A stretch of 49,255 nt of DNA, from NCBI GenBank assembly GCA_017538195.1, contig JAFYJH010000032.1, forward strand, positions 1 to 49,255, read 5' to 3'. Positions within the stretch are counted from its first letter, which is position 1, and each line of letters begins with the position of its first letter. Under the pieces are notes generated by a model. That model saw nothing but the letters and a program-made list of their open reading frames with translations. It did no database searches and was not told the origin of the DNA. The translations under genes and the position numbers were made by a program. Shown here in pieces: positions 25,697 through 33,548 of this stretch. Source of the stretch: Prevotella sp. (GTDB taxonomy: Bacteria > Bacteroidota > Bacteroidia > Bacteroidales > Bacteroidaceae).

Positions 25697-26611
25697 TCAA
25701 TTTTTCACGGTTTTCCTATCCGCCAAATACATTCCGACGAGAATCAGGGCGGCGCCGAAAAGGAAGTAAATCGTGATGGTTTCGTCGAGCAGAAGCCACG
25801 CGAAAACAATCGTCGTGAGGGGATTGATATAGACGTAGTTCGTGGTGGTGACGGTGCCGATTTGCTTCATCGCCCAGTTCCACACGACGAAACAGAGCAT
25901 CGATGCCACAAAGCCGAGAAAGAGCAAATTGGCGAGGATTTCGGGCTTCAGAAGGAGCAACATCGACGGCATTCCTTCCGGCACGAAAACGTAATAGGGA
26001 ATCATCGACAGCAGACCGTAGAAAAAGACTTTCCGCGTGATGAAAACCACGTCGTAGCGGCTGTTTGCGCGAATCATCAGCAGGCTATAAACCGCCCAAC
26101 AAAGGCAGGCGAGAAACGCCAACGAGTCGCCGAGGGGCGAGAGATGGAGCACGAAATGACCGTTGAGCACGACGATGACGACACCGACGGCAGCCAACAC
26201 CGTGCCAAGCACCTGCGACGGACGCAGCCGTTCCGATTTGTAGAAACAACTGATGAGCGCAGCGGCGAAAAGCGGAGTCAGGCAGACGATGAGCGAGGTG
26301 TTGGTCGTGGTCGTGTGGTTCATCGCCTCGTTTTCGGCGAGAAAATACAGCGAACCGCCCGCAATGCCGAGTCCGACCATCAGCAGTTCATCCTTCCAGT
26401 TGTCGGCCAGCCATCGAAAGCCCCGTTTCCGCCTTTGGGCAAGCGAAAACGCCAAGAGCAACACATAGGCAATGACGAATCGCAAGGTGAAAATTTGGGC
26501 AGGCGACAGTCCGGCGAGCAGCAGCAATTTCGTATAGACAAAAGTGCTGCCCCAGACGATGACCGTCAGGAGAGCCGCGATGTGACCCAAGATTTTCCGA
26601 TTCAGTTGCAT
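25697..26611 (-). CDS. EamA/DMT-family transporter
   Basis: A 304-residue inner-membrane protein with ten predicted membrane segments in two EamA repeats. The start was placed at the ATG at 26611, 20 bp after a promoter box. Family motifs are GHIAALLTVIVWGSTF and FTLRFVIAY in the first half, and ALLSCF ... PSQVLGTVLAAVGV and PLTTIVFAWLLLDE in the second. DMT transporters export metabolites or amino acids; the substrate is unknown. It is divergent from the sigma factor gene. Confidence 0.9.
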   Translation of the reverse strand: MQLNRKILGHIAALLTVIVWGSTFVYTKLLLLAGLSPAQIFTLRFVIAYVLLLAFSLAQRRKRGFRWLADNWKDELLMVGLGIAGGSLYFLAENEAMNHTTTTNTSLIVCLTPLFAAALISCFYKSERLRPSQVLGTVLAAVGVVIVVLNGHFVLHLSPLGDSLAFLACLCWAVYSLLMIRANSRYDVVFITRKVFFYGLLSMIPYYVFVPEGMPSMLLLLKPEILANLLFLGFVASMLCFVVWNWAMKQIGTVTTTNYVYINPLTTIVFAWLLLDETITIYFLFGAALILVGMYLADRKTVKN

Positions 26612-26630
26612 AAAAGCGAAATTTCGACTG

Positions 26631-26638
26631 CAAAGGTA
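26631..26638 (-). promoter_or_regulatory. -7 box (TACCTTTG) for the EamA gene
   Basis: TACCTTTG followed by C on the minus strand, 20 bp before the chosen ATG at 26611, so the leader is only about 13 bp. Confidence 0.6.
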
Positions 26639-26673
26639 CAACAATATTTCGAGAAATGAAAAAATTAACGATT

Positions 26674-26711
26674 ATTAAGGGTGCGAAAATCGAAAAAAAT
26701 CGTTATCTTTG
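26674..26711 (+). promoter_or_regulatory. Promoter region of the ECF sigma gene with bipartite motif
   Basis: ATTAAGGGTGC (26674-26684), 15 bp, then TCGTTAT (26700-26706). The same two blocks with the same 15-bp spacing occur at 37123-37155. A housekeeping -7 box TATCTTTG (26704-26711) overlaps the second block. An autoregulated ECF promoter is a plausible reading but not shown. Confidence 0.5.
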
Positions 26712-26719
26712 CAGAAGAA

Positions 26720-27241
26720 ATGAAAATGGAGCATCCGACATACCAGAAAGAAATTGCGGATTTCGAGAAATCCGTCGGACAGTTGCGCGAGCGATTGCTG
26801 CACACGGCACAGGGCTATCTGCACGATGCGGAACAGGCTGAAGATGCCGTACAGGAAACGCTGATGCGATGCTGGATTGTGCGGAGTCGGCTCGGCAGCG
26901 TCGGCGAACTGCCTGCCTTCGCGATGCAAACGGTCAAAAACCATTGCATCGACCTACTCCGACAGGCCCGAAACCGCCATTTCACGGATGCCGACGACGC
27001 ACTCTGCGACGACGCGCCGCTTGCCGACACGCAGGTCATCGTCCGCGAACAGCACGAATGGATGATGGAATGTCTGCGGCGACTGCCCGTCGGAGCGCGA
27101 GCCGCCATCCAAATGAAGGGAATCGACGGCCTTTCCTACAGCGAAATGGCCAGCATCTTGGGCACCACCGAAGCAGCCGTGCGCGCAAAGGTGGCGAAAG
27201 CGAGAAAACGACTTTGGGAACTTTACAAAAAAAGAAAATGA
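26720..27241 (+). CDS. ECF-type RNA polymerase sigma factor
   Basis: A sigma-70 family factor of 173 residues with region 2 (DAEQAEDAVQETLMRCWI) and region 4 (GIDGLSYSEMASILGTTEAAVRAKVAKARKR). The ATG at 26720 is used because the TATCTTTG box ends at 26711; the longer frame from 26681 would start before transcription does. The very short leader makes a near-leaderless mRNA likely. The stop overlaps the start of the next gene, so sigma factor and putative anti-sigma protein are translationally coupled. Confidence 0.9.
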   Translation: MKMEHPTYQKEIADFEKSVGQLRERLLHTAQGYLHDAEQAEDAVQETLMRCWIVRSRLGSVGELPAFAMQTVKNHCIDLLRQARNRHFTDADDALCDDAPLADTQVIVREQHEWMMECLRRLPVGARAAIQMKGIDGLSYSEMASILGTTEAAVRAKVAKARKRLWELYKKRK

Positions 27242-28638
27242 TGAACCGAAACAAGATCAACGAACTGCTGCGCCGATACGACGAGGCACTGACGACCGAC
27301 GCCGAGGAGCGCGAACTGGCCGAGTTTTTCCGCTCGGCGACCGACATCCCCGACGAATGGGCCGACTACGCCGTGCTTTTCAACGCGCTCGACACGACCG
27401 ACTCGCTGTTCAGCGACGAGGAAGTGGCTGTCGCGCCAAAAACCGCCCGAATCGTTGCGCACAAAAAATGGCTTTGGGCGGCTGCCGTCGCTGCGTTGGT
27501 CGTGGTGGCTGGCGGAGGATTGCTTCGCCTGAACCAACTGACGAAAGAAAATGCCGAACTCATCGCCGAAATAGAGCCGAAAGCCACCGAAATTCATCAA
27601 AAGACAGCATCGGAAGGCTCGATTTTCGCGCAAAAAATCGCCCAGAAACCCAACGATTCGATTTCCACGCAAAAAGCAACCGCGAAAGTTGAGAAAGAAA
27701 TCGAGGAGAAAGGAGATGAAAAGAAAGAAATCATCGAAGTCAGCGGCAACGTCTTTTCCCTGACGGACAAAGAGCCCGTCGTTGGTGCCACGGTGATGGT
27801 GGTTGGCACGAAAATTGGAGCCGCCACCGATGTAAACGGCAATTTCTCGCTGCAGTGTCAGAAAGGTAGTCTCTTGAAAATCTTCTTCGTGGGAATGTAT
27901 CCTACCGTCGTAGAAGCACAACCGAGTCTGAACATCGCGCTCGCGCCCGACGATAGTGCTCTCGACGAAATCATCGTCGTAGGCTACGGAACAAGCAAAA
28001 AATCGGAAAACACTGGAAGCATCAGAATTCGTGGAACTTCTGCGCCCACCGACGACAATGGTATTTTGGTGTTGATTAACGGAGAGGAATGGAACGATTT
28101 TTTTGATTGGAAAATCGGCACAATTGATGAACTGAAAGAAATCCTCAAAAAGCAGAATCTTATATATGAAGACCTCTCCATTATGAAAGCCGATGCAGTT
28201 GCCGAAAAATATCGCCAGAAATTCGGCGATTGGGTGAAAATCGTTATTGAAATCATGGTGCATCCCATCGACCAAGAAGGTGAAATTTATGAGGTTGTGG
28301 CTCAAATGCCCCAATTCCCAGGAGGTGAAGAAGCTCTTATGGAGTTCGTCGAGAAAAATCTCCAATGCCCCCAAGATGTAATTCGAAGAGGCGTTCACGG
28401 CCAAGTGGTCGTGTCGTTTATTGTCGGGAAAAATGGAAAAATCCAACATCCAGAAGCCGGAAAAGTATTTCTAAAAGAAAAATCGGGTGCTCCGTGCAGC
28501 AGCCCAATGATTGAACTTTTATGCAGGAACGAGGCGGTGCGGATTGTCAAAATGATGCAAAATTGGAATCCGGGAAAAAACGAAAAAGGAGAAGCTGTTC
28601 GCGTACTTCTCAATATTCCTATCAAATTCAATGAATAA
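27238..28638 (+). CDS. Anti-sigma-like membrane protein fused to SusC-type regulatory, plug-like and TonB C-terminal domains
   Basis: 466 residues. Residues 1-77 are a charged cytoplasmic part resembling Bacteroidales anti-sigma proteins (RNKINELLRRYDEALTTDAE). A membrane segment at about 78-97 (KKWLWAAAVAALVVVAGGG) follows. The periplasmic part has a CarboxypepD_reg-like domain (VSGNVFSLTDKEPVVGATVM ... GNFSL, about 165-235), the SusC-like motif LDEIIVVGYGTSKKSENTGS, a plug-like block (ILVLINGEEW ... FGDWVKIVIEI, about 275-335), and a TonB C-terminal domain (VAQMPQFPGGEEALMEFVEK, about 350-466). The first ATG overlaps the sigma gene stop. Function as a signal-transducing anti-sigma factor is inferred. 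Confidence 0.8.
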   Translation: MMNRNKINELLRRYDEALTTDAEERELAEFFRSATDIPDEWADYAVLFNALDTTDSLFSDEEVAVAPKTARIVAHKKWLWAAAVAALVVVAGGGLLRLNQLTKENAELIAEIEPKATEIHQKTASEGSIFAQKIAQKPNDSISTQKATAKVEKEIEEKGDEKKEIIEVSGNVFSLTDKEPVVGATVMVVGTKIGAATDVNGNFSLQCQKGSLLKIFFVGMYPTVVEAQPSLNIALAPDDSALDEIIVVGYGTSKKSENTGSIRIRGTSAPTDDNGILVLINGEEWNDFFDWKIGTIDELKEILKKQNLIYEDLSIMKADAVAEKYRQKFGDWVKIVIEIMVHPIDQEGEIYEVVAQMPQFPGGEEALMEFVEKNLQCPQDVIRRGVHGQVVVSFIVGKNGKIQHPEAGKVFLKEKSGAPCSSPMIELLCRNEAVRIVKMMQNWNPGKNEKGEAVRVLLNIPIKFNE

Positions 28639-28644
28639 AACTCA

Positions 28645-28793
28645 CCATTGTGTAAACGCAGTGTAAAATTCTTGTAAGCGATTGATTTTCAAACAGTTGT
28701 GTGCGATGAAAATTCAAATTGTGTAAAGTCAGTGTAAAATTTAACACGAAAAAATTTGGCGACCGCCGCTTTTCGGTTGTAATTTTGCAGCGA
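28645..28793 (+). promoter_or_regulatory. Duplicated promoter module, copy 1
   Basis: Contains two operator-like pairs: GTGTAAA at 28650 and 28661, and at 28721 and 28732 (11-bp period, pairs 71 bp apart). A -33 TTTG (28755) and -7 TAATTTTG (28780-28787) follow, then CAGCGA. Every one of these positions recurs exactly 7555 bp downstream (copy 2). It serves the lipoprotein genes at 28828 and 29301. Confidence 0.75.
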
Positions 28794-28827
28794 CAATTTG
28801 AAATTAAAAACTAAAAACAAAAAAGCA

Positions 28828-29304
28828 ATGAAAAAGTTTCTGTTTTACTTGTCGTTTGCAATCCTTCTGACGATTGTTTCTTGTTCTCGGAACTCAAGTC
28901 GTTTACAAAAGTTGGCTGATGCCGACATTGACAGCATTTTGGTGTTGGTGAACGGAGAGGAATGGCGCGATTTTCCCCAAGAATTGCTGACCGACGGATT
29001 CTTTCTGGAAAATGGAACTGCGAAAGGCATTTTCTCGTACTTTGCCGATCGGGGTTTGTGCATCAAAAGTGCCGTTTTCTGGAAAGGCGAGAAGGGTGAA
29101 CACGTGAAGGAACTTTATCGTCGGGAATACGCCGACCGAGTGAACAATGGCATTCTCGACATCGGCGTGGAATCTCTCGTAACGCCTTCTGACTCCAATC
29201 GCTGTTCTCCCATAGAAGTCGTTGGGCGCGTCCATCGCGAAGTTGCGCAAAAAACGCTGATTCATCAAAAAGAAACATTAACAACTAAAACTACAAAGCA
29301 ATGA
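28828..29304 (+). CDS. Lipoprotein with plug-like block, lacking a TonB domain
   Basis: 158 residues. Signal peptide MKKFLFYLSFAILLTIVSC gives lipid Cys19. The plug-like block runs SILVLVNGEEWRDF to YADRVNNGILDIGVE. No TonB C-terminal domain follows: the protein ends in LTTKTTKQ, which is translated from DNA matching the 5' leader of its own gene. The first 19 codons are almost identical to those of the next gene. It therefore looks like a shortened tandem duplicate. Its stop overlaps the next ATG by 4 bp (ATGA). Confidence 0.75.
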   Translation: MKKFLFYLSFAILLTIVSCSRNSSRLQKLADADIDSILVLVNGEEWRDFPQELLTDGFFLENGTAKGIFSYFADRGLCIKSAVFWKGEKGEHVKELYRREYADRVNNGILDIGVESLVTPSDSNRCSPIEVVGRVHREVAQKTLIHQKETLTTKTTKQ

Positions 29305-30104
29305 AAAAGTTTCTGTTTTACTTGTCGTTTGCATTCTTTCTGACGAATGTTTCCTGTTCAAAAAATGCAAATCGTTCTGAGGAATCTTGCCCACAAGAGG
29401 ACATGGTGGTCGCAAAAAAAATTGTGTATCTGCCAGACTCGCTCGAAATCAAGTCGCAGGACGAATTGTTGGATTTGAATACGCCCATTGGCGACCCGCC
29501 CACGACATCTTTAGTGTTTATCAACGGCGAAATAGGTCGGGATTTTTCAAGTAATGAACGCCTGAAAAATGATACTATTAAAGAGATAAGAAAAATTTTC
29601 AAAAAGCGGAATTATATAGTTGATGACATTAAAATCTTGAAAGACGACAAATCATTGGCGAAATACCGTCAGGGCGGCTTCGTTAAACCAGGAGAAGAAG
29701 AATGGCTTGAAATCGTCTATGAAATCAAGGCGCACCCCATCGACCAAAAGGGGGAAATCTTCGAGGTAACAGCCCAAATGCCCTACTATCCCGGCGGCGA
29801 CAAGGCTCTAATGGCGTTCATCGAAAAAAACATCCATCGCCCTGAAAAGATGCTTCGGGATAGCGTTCACGGAATGGTCGTCGTGGAGTGCATTATTGAG
29901 AAGGACGGAAGCATCGAAGAATACGGAATCGTCAATAACCTCTTAAAAGACAAATCGGGTAATCCATGTACCGATTCAGCCATCAAAAAACTCTGCGAAG
30001 AAGAGGCTTTGAGAATCGTCAGAATGATGCCCCGTTGGGATTCTGGCAAGAAGGAAAACGGAGAAGCAGTTCGTGTGAGATACAACATTCCCATCATTTT
30101 TTGA
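29301..30104 (+). CDS. Lipoprotein with plug-like block and TonB C-terminal domain
   Basis: 267 residues, lipobox NVSC. Plug-like block SLVFINGEIGRDF ... EEEWLEIVYEIKAHPI (about 73-150), then a TonB-type domain (VTAQMPYYPGGDKALMAFIE, VHGMVVVECIIEKDGS, about 155-267). The same order and sequence as the periplasmic half of the protein at 27238, but anchored by lipid and without a membrane segment. Translationally coupled to the preceding lipoprotein. TonB C-terminal domains normally contact TonB-dependent receptors; the partner is unknown. Confidence 0.82.
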   Translation: MKKFLFYLSFAFFLTNVSCSKNANRSEESCPQEDMVVAKKIVYLPDSLEIKSQDELLDLNTPIGDPPTTSLVFINGEIGRDFSSNERLKNDTIKEIRKIFKKRNYIVDDIKILKDDKSLAKYRQGGFVKPGEEEWLEIVYEIKAHPIDQKGEIFEVTAQMPYYPGGDKALMAFIEKNIHRPEKMLRDSVHGMVVVECIIEKDGSIEEYGIVNNLLKDKSGNPCTDSAIKKLCEEEALRIVRMMPRWDSGKKENGEAVRVRYNIPIIF

Positions 30105-30146
30105 TTGAAAATGCCAAAAAATCCGAGATTTTTCCGAAATAATTTG

Positions 30147-30154
30147 TAACTTTG
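30147..30154 (+). promoter_or_regulatory. -7 box (TAACTTTG) giving a probable leaderless mRNA
   Basis: TAACTTTG ends only 4 bases before the ATG at 30159, so the transcript would start at or next to the start codon. Confidence 0.65.
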
Positions 30155-30158
30155 CAGC

Positions 30159-30704
30159 ATGAAAACGATACGATATTTAATCAACCTCTGCTATTATCAT
30201 TGTTTCCTGATGACGAAGGCTTGGAACAATTGGTTCAACTCGTTGTTCATGCCCCTGTATCGTTTGAATTTCGTGAGAAGAAGATGCCAGAAATTCGGCA
30301 TTGAAGACTCCTACGAATGGATGAAAGAACGTGTAGAAAGCCAAAACAATCCAGCGCAGGGACTTGTTATCGCCGAATCATCTCGTTTTTTCGGCATTTG
30401 GCTTGCGATTTTGATCATAGCCACGGGCAACATCTTTATTCAGATTTTTGACACCAGAATCTATGACATTATTTTCAGTTCCATTCTGCGAACTATGGTA
30501 TGTTTTCTGACATCGTTGCCGATTACATTATTCATCATGTGGATATTCATTGAAAAAAACAATCAATATTTGGTTTATTTTCGCTATTTTGAAAGCCTTG
30601 ACGATGAAACCAAACGGAGAAATCGCTTACTGGCCTGTGTCCTCTACCTTCTTAGTTTCGGTTATGTTGTCTTTTCAATTTGGCTAATTTTTCAATTAAA
30701 ATAA
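30159..30704 (+). CDS. Multi-pass membrane protein, paralogue of the one at 32561
   Basis: 181 residues: a basic, aromatic N-terminal segment (MKTIRYLINLCYYHCFLM), a soluble loop with FGIEDSYEWMKERVE, two central membrane segments (about 75-100 and 105-130), a loop YLVYFRYFESLDDETKRR, and a last membrane segment ending IWLIFQLK. No known family recognised. Same layout as the protein at 32561-33157, and the two flank the esterase gene. Probably leaderless. Confidence 0.7.
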   Translation: MKTIRYLINLCYYHCFLMTKAWNNWFNSLFMPLYRLNFVRRRCQKFGIEDSYEWMKERVESQNNPAQGLVIAESSRFFGIWLAILIIATGNIFIQIFDTRIYDIIFSSILRTMVCFLTSLPITLFIMWIFIEKNNQYLVYFRYFESLDDETKRRNRLLACVLYLLSFGYVVFSIWLIFQLK

Positions 30705-30737
30705 ACGGTTTTATTTTGTATTTCCCTCGTTTAATCG

Positions 30738-30745
30738 TACCTTTG
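30738..30745 (+). promoter_or_regulatory. -7 box (TACCTTTG) for the esterase-like gene
   Basis: TACCTTTG followed by C, 29 bp before the ATG at 30775. Confidence 0.6.
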
Positions 30746-30774
30746 CAACGTGAAATCATAAAAACAACTAAGCA

Positions 30775-32529
30775 ATGAAAAGGTTTCAATTATATCTGCT
30801 TCTCTTTGTTATATTTTTCCATATTAACAAAATATATGGCCAAACCTACGAGGAAAGATACAATTTGGATTTTGCTCACTTCAATGATAGTGTGTCCAAT
30901 TGGACTTTTTATATCAATCAAAGTAGTGTGATGATAGACAGTACCGTTGTCTATCATCGCAAGCACCCTCTGAAGATTTCTCCTCAAAAGAAATGGGCAA
31001 GGCTTCAATTTCCAGCATCTCTCAGCAGTACCCTTTTTAATATGATTTTGCTTCCCGAAGCACCAATTGATACGATTGAAATACGCATGACTTCGAAGCA
31101 GAAGAATCTGAAACAGGCCAGACTGCTCATCGACAGGATTTCAAAACACGAGAAAATCCTGTTTACGGATACATTGAGCGCCAATCTTCAAGATACTACG
31201 TGGAATACTGCTTCAATTAAAATTCCTGCTTCTGATGTAAAACTTCTTAACCTTCGATTGGGTGTCTATGGGCGTAACGATAAAAAAGACCCGAATCGGG
31301 AATTGGCTATTTGGTTAGACCGAGTGGAGATTTTGGCCGATGGCCGCTCTCTCAATGAGTTTGCATTGCCCATAATCGAACCCTTTTCCGTATCTGAGTC
31401 AGAGGAAATCAAAACACTTTCTTTTGAAGAAGATTTGTATGGAAACATCGAGGAATTGAAAAGCAAGAAAATCGTGGCCCTCGGTGAAACCGTGCATGGC
31501 AGCGGTACGGTCAATCGGGCTGCCGCCCAAATCATCAAGCATCGTGTCTTGAACAATGATTGCAGGCTGGTTTTATTGGAATTGCCTTTTGAAACAATGA
31601 TGTTTCTCAATAAAGAAATACAAGGGGAAGAAGTTTTCAAAGGAGATAGCATTTTAAAGAATCTCGGAATGCTTTTTGATGCCTCTGTTTTGGACGATTT
31701 GGTTTCATGGCTGAAACAATACAACGACGCTCATCCCAACGACAAGGTGACGCTGATGGGTATGGACTTGAATTTTTTAGATGAGGACAATTACAAACAA
31801 CTGGCCGAATATGTTACTTGTCTGAACCAGACGAAAAAGAACAAACTTTTGCTTGACCTCTCGGCTTTGTTGTCAAAAATTCTTATAGACAAACCGTCTT
31901 CGGTTTTGGCTTTTCTACAGCAACATCCAGAAATCAAGAATATCTTGGGGAATACAGAATTCGAACTAATCAAGCACAATCTGGAAATGTCCCAAAAAGC
32001 AACTATGGTTCCAGAAATACGATTGCATTACAGGGACTCCATTATGAAAGAAAATGCAGTATTCCTGACTAATTTGTTTGCCCCTCAAGGAAAAACTGTC
32101 ACAATTTGGACGCACTTTTTACACGCGAACCATTCCTTTACCTCGCCTTCTGCACCTGTCCGCTCATTTGGATCATATATGGGAGAGCACTATGGCGATG
32201 AATATAGTTGTATTGGAATAACTGTCGGGAACGGAATAGTTACAACCGCTTCCCTTACGAAAGATGGAAAAGCCGAATTTGTCGATCATTGCATTTTACC
32301 ACCAATAAACGGAAGCGTTGAAGATTTTTTCAATGAGTATTCTGGGGCGTATGTCTATTGTCATTCCGATTTCTTCAATGATGGCATTCAATATATTCGA
32401 TATATCGGCCAACCTTATTCTGAGAAAAAACAATTTGAGTTGATGAACCCCAAAGCAAGAATGGATGGCATTATTTTCATCAATGATAGCGAGGGCTTGA
32501 GTAAATCATTAAGTTCGGCTAATCAATAA
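30775..32529 (+). CDS. Erythromycin esterase-like protein, secreted
   Basis: 584 residues with signal peptide (MKRFQLYLLLFVIFFHINKIYG), a beta-rich N-terminal domain (to about 210) and an erythromycin esterase-type domain: IVALGETVHGSGTVNRAAAQ (family LGExxHG), VLLELPFE, MGMDLNFLDE, HYRDSIMKENAVFL, WTHFLHANH and SYMGEHYGDEYSCIG. The His/Glu pattern matches the family, whose members include macrolide esterases and many proteins of unknown role. The extra N-terminal domain and export argue against a classical resistance enzyme. It is AT-rich and sits between two paralogous membrane proteins. Confidence 0.82.
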   Translation: MKRFQLYLLLFVIFFHINKIYGQTYEERYNLDFAHFNDSVSNWTFYINQSSVMIDSTVVYHRKHPLKISPQKKWARLQFPASLSSTLFNMILLPEAPIDTIEIRMTSKQKNLKQARLLIDRISKHEKILFTDTLSANLQDTTWNTASIKIPASDVKLLNLRLGVYGRNDKKDPNRELAIWLDRVEILADGRSLNEFALPIIEPFSVSESEEIKTLSFEEDLYGNIEELKSKKIVALGETVHGSGTVNRAAAQIIKHRVLNNDCRLVLLELPFETMMFLNKEIQGEEVFKGDSILKNLGMLFDASVLDDLVSWLKQYNDAHPNDKVTLMGMDLNFLDEDNYKQLAEYVTCLNQTKKNKLLLDLSALLSKILIDKPSSVLAFLQQHPEIKNILGNTEFELIKHNLEMSQKATMVPEIRLHYRDSIMKENAVFLTNLFAPQGKTVTIWTHFLHANHSFTSPSAPVRSFGSYMGEHYGDEYSCIGITVGNGIVTTASLTKDGKAEFVDHCILPPINGSVEDFFNEYSGAYVYCHSDFFNDGIQYIRYIGQPYSEKKQFELMNPKARMDGIIFINDSEGLSKSLSSANQ

Positions 32530-32560
32530 AATATTTGTCATCAACCATAATATTGGAACT

Positions 32561-33157
32561 ATGATAAAAAGAATAGACCGTTTCCTTAATTGGCTTTTGT
32601 ATTCGTTATACAATATGCTATACTATGCGAGCCTTCTCATATATGAGATTGTAGCCCTGCTGTTTATGCGCCCATTATATAGCCTGCCTTGTTGGCGAAA
32701 TCGATTAAAGAAAAAAGGATTTAACTCTTTCAAAGATTGGAAAAGATTTACGATTGATTCTTTATACCACACGATGGATAGTCCTACTTCTGGATTCACC
32801 CTATATCATTTGAATTTTCTTTCTCTTGCGCTACTCTCTTTGCCAATATACCTTTTACTCAATCTATGCATATTGGTTTTTGGCTGGTCAAAGTTTTTTA
32901 TATTCATGATACACCCTATTGTTGCTACCGCCTTAGGTTGCGTTCCTGCATGGATATTGAGTGATGTCGTATTCTGGAAAAAAGACCGCTATCTTGGTTA
33001 TTTTGCCATTTTCGAGAAAGAGAGCCGTAAGAAAAAGATTGCTTGGGCTGTTGGCGTTTCCTTCGGTTTGCTATTATTGATTGTCGCCGTTTTCTTTTTG
33101 ATGTGGTGTATTACCGAGATTCATGGTGATTTTCGAAGCTATGGAAAAGAGAAGTAA
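32561..33157 (+). CDS. Multi-pass membrane protein, paralogue of the one at 30159
   Basis: 198 residues with an aromatic amphipathic N-terminus (RFLNWLLYSLYNMLYYASLL), a soluble loop with GFNSFKDWKRFTIDS, two central membrane segments, a loop YLGYFAIFEKESRKKK, and a last membrane segment. The alignment by layout and by the motif (W)KRFTIDS/YEWMKERVE and Y(L)VYFRYFE/YLGYFAIFE relates it to the protein at 30159. Follows the esterase gene by 31 bp and is probably cotranscribed with it. Function unknown. Confidence 0.7.
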   Translation: MIKRIDRFLNWLLYSLYNMLYYASLLIYEIVALLFMRPLYSLPCWRNRLKKKGFNSFKDWKRFTIDSLYHTMDSPTSGFTLYHLNFLSLALLSLPIYLLLNLCILVFGWSKFFIFMIHPIVATALGCVPAWILSDVVFWKKDRYLGYFAIFEKESRKKKIAWAVGVSFGLLLLIVAVFFLMWCITEIHGDFRSYGKEK

Positions 33158-33433
33158 ATGATTGGGCTTGTTTTTCAATTAAAATAAAACTTCCCGATTT
33201 TTCTTTGGCAATCGGAAATATTTTCGTAAATTTGCAAACGAAATACATCGTCGCCCGATGGGAAGGCCCCCTGCTCTCCGCCCTGTTTTTCGGCTATATG
33301 GCGTGGCTCGTGATTCATTCTATACAAAATAAATATATGTAGTATGACAACAAAAGATTGTCCGACTTTGTAAAACACCGAATGACGAGAACGAAATCTT
33401 AACATTTAATTAAGACTTTTCGTCTTGCGTGTT

Positions 33434-33451
33434 AAAAAAAAAAAAAAAAAA
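33434..33451. repeat. A18 homopolymer tract upstream of a promoter
   Basis: Eighteen consecutive A residues end 21 bp before the -33 TTTG element at 33473. Tracts of this length are prone to slippage. Confidence 0.85.
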
Positions 33452-33472
33452 CGAATTTTTCTTGGAAAAATA

Positions 33473-33504
33473 TTTGGTTGTTCAAAATTTTTTATATACT
33501 TTTG
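33473..33504 (+). promoter_or_regulatory. Promoter TTTG-N20-TACTTTTG for the unknown secreted protein gene
   Basis: TTTG at 33473-33476 and TACTTTTG at 33497-33504 with 20 bp between, 44 bp before the ATG at 33549. A good match to the Bacteroidetes consensus. Confidence 0.65.
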
Positions 33505-33548
33505 CCGGTGAAAAATTAAATAATTATGTTTAATAAATGATTCATATT

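Larger units (their letters stand above)
33158..33536. other. 379-bp intergenic region with a duplication scar, two promoters and an A18 tract
   Basis: From 33160 the DNA GGGCTTGTTTTTCAATTAAAATAA matches the last codons (FQLK-stop) of the paralogous gene ending at 30704, although here it lies after a stop. A promoter-like TTTG-N19-TAAATTTG (33204-33234) has no clear gene after it. A short hairpin AAGAC-N5-GTCTT (33413-33427) precedes an A18 tract, and the promoter of the next gene follows. A GC-rich stretch at 33241-33310 has an open frame without a start codon. Confidence 0.6.

Noticed and set aside
30775..32529. Reading the esterase-like gene as a macrolide resistance gene
   Set aside because: It has a signal peptide, a large extra N-terminal domain and no resistance context. 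Only the family fold is supported.
33130..33342. Open frame ending RWEGPLLSALFFGYMAWLVI, with a hydrophobic stretch after a good promoter
   Set aside because: No start codon in a usable position downstream of the promoter; the only candidate (TTG) lies inside the -7 box. It could be a gene remnant, but a chance frame is as likely.
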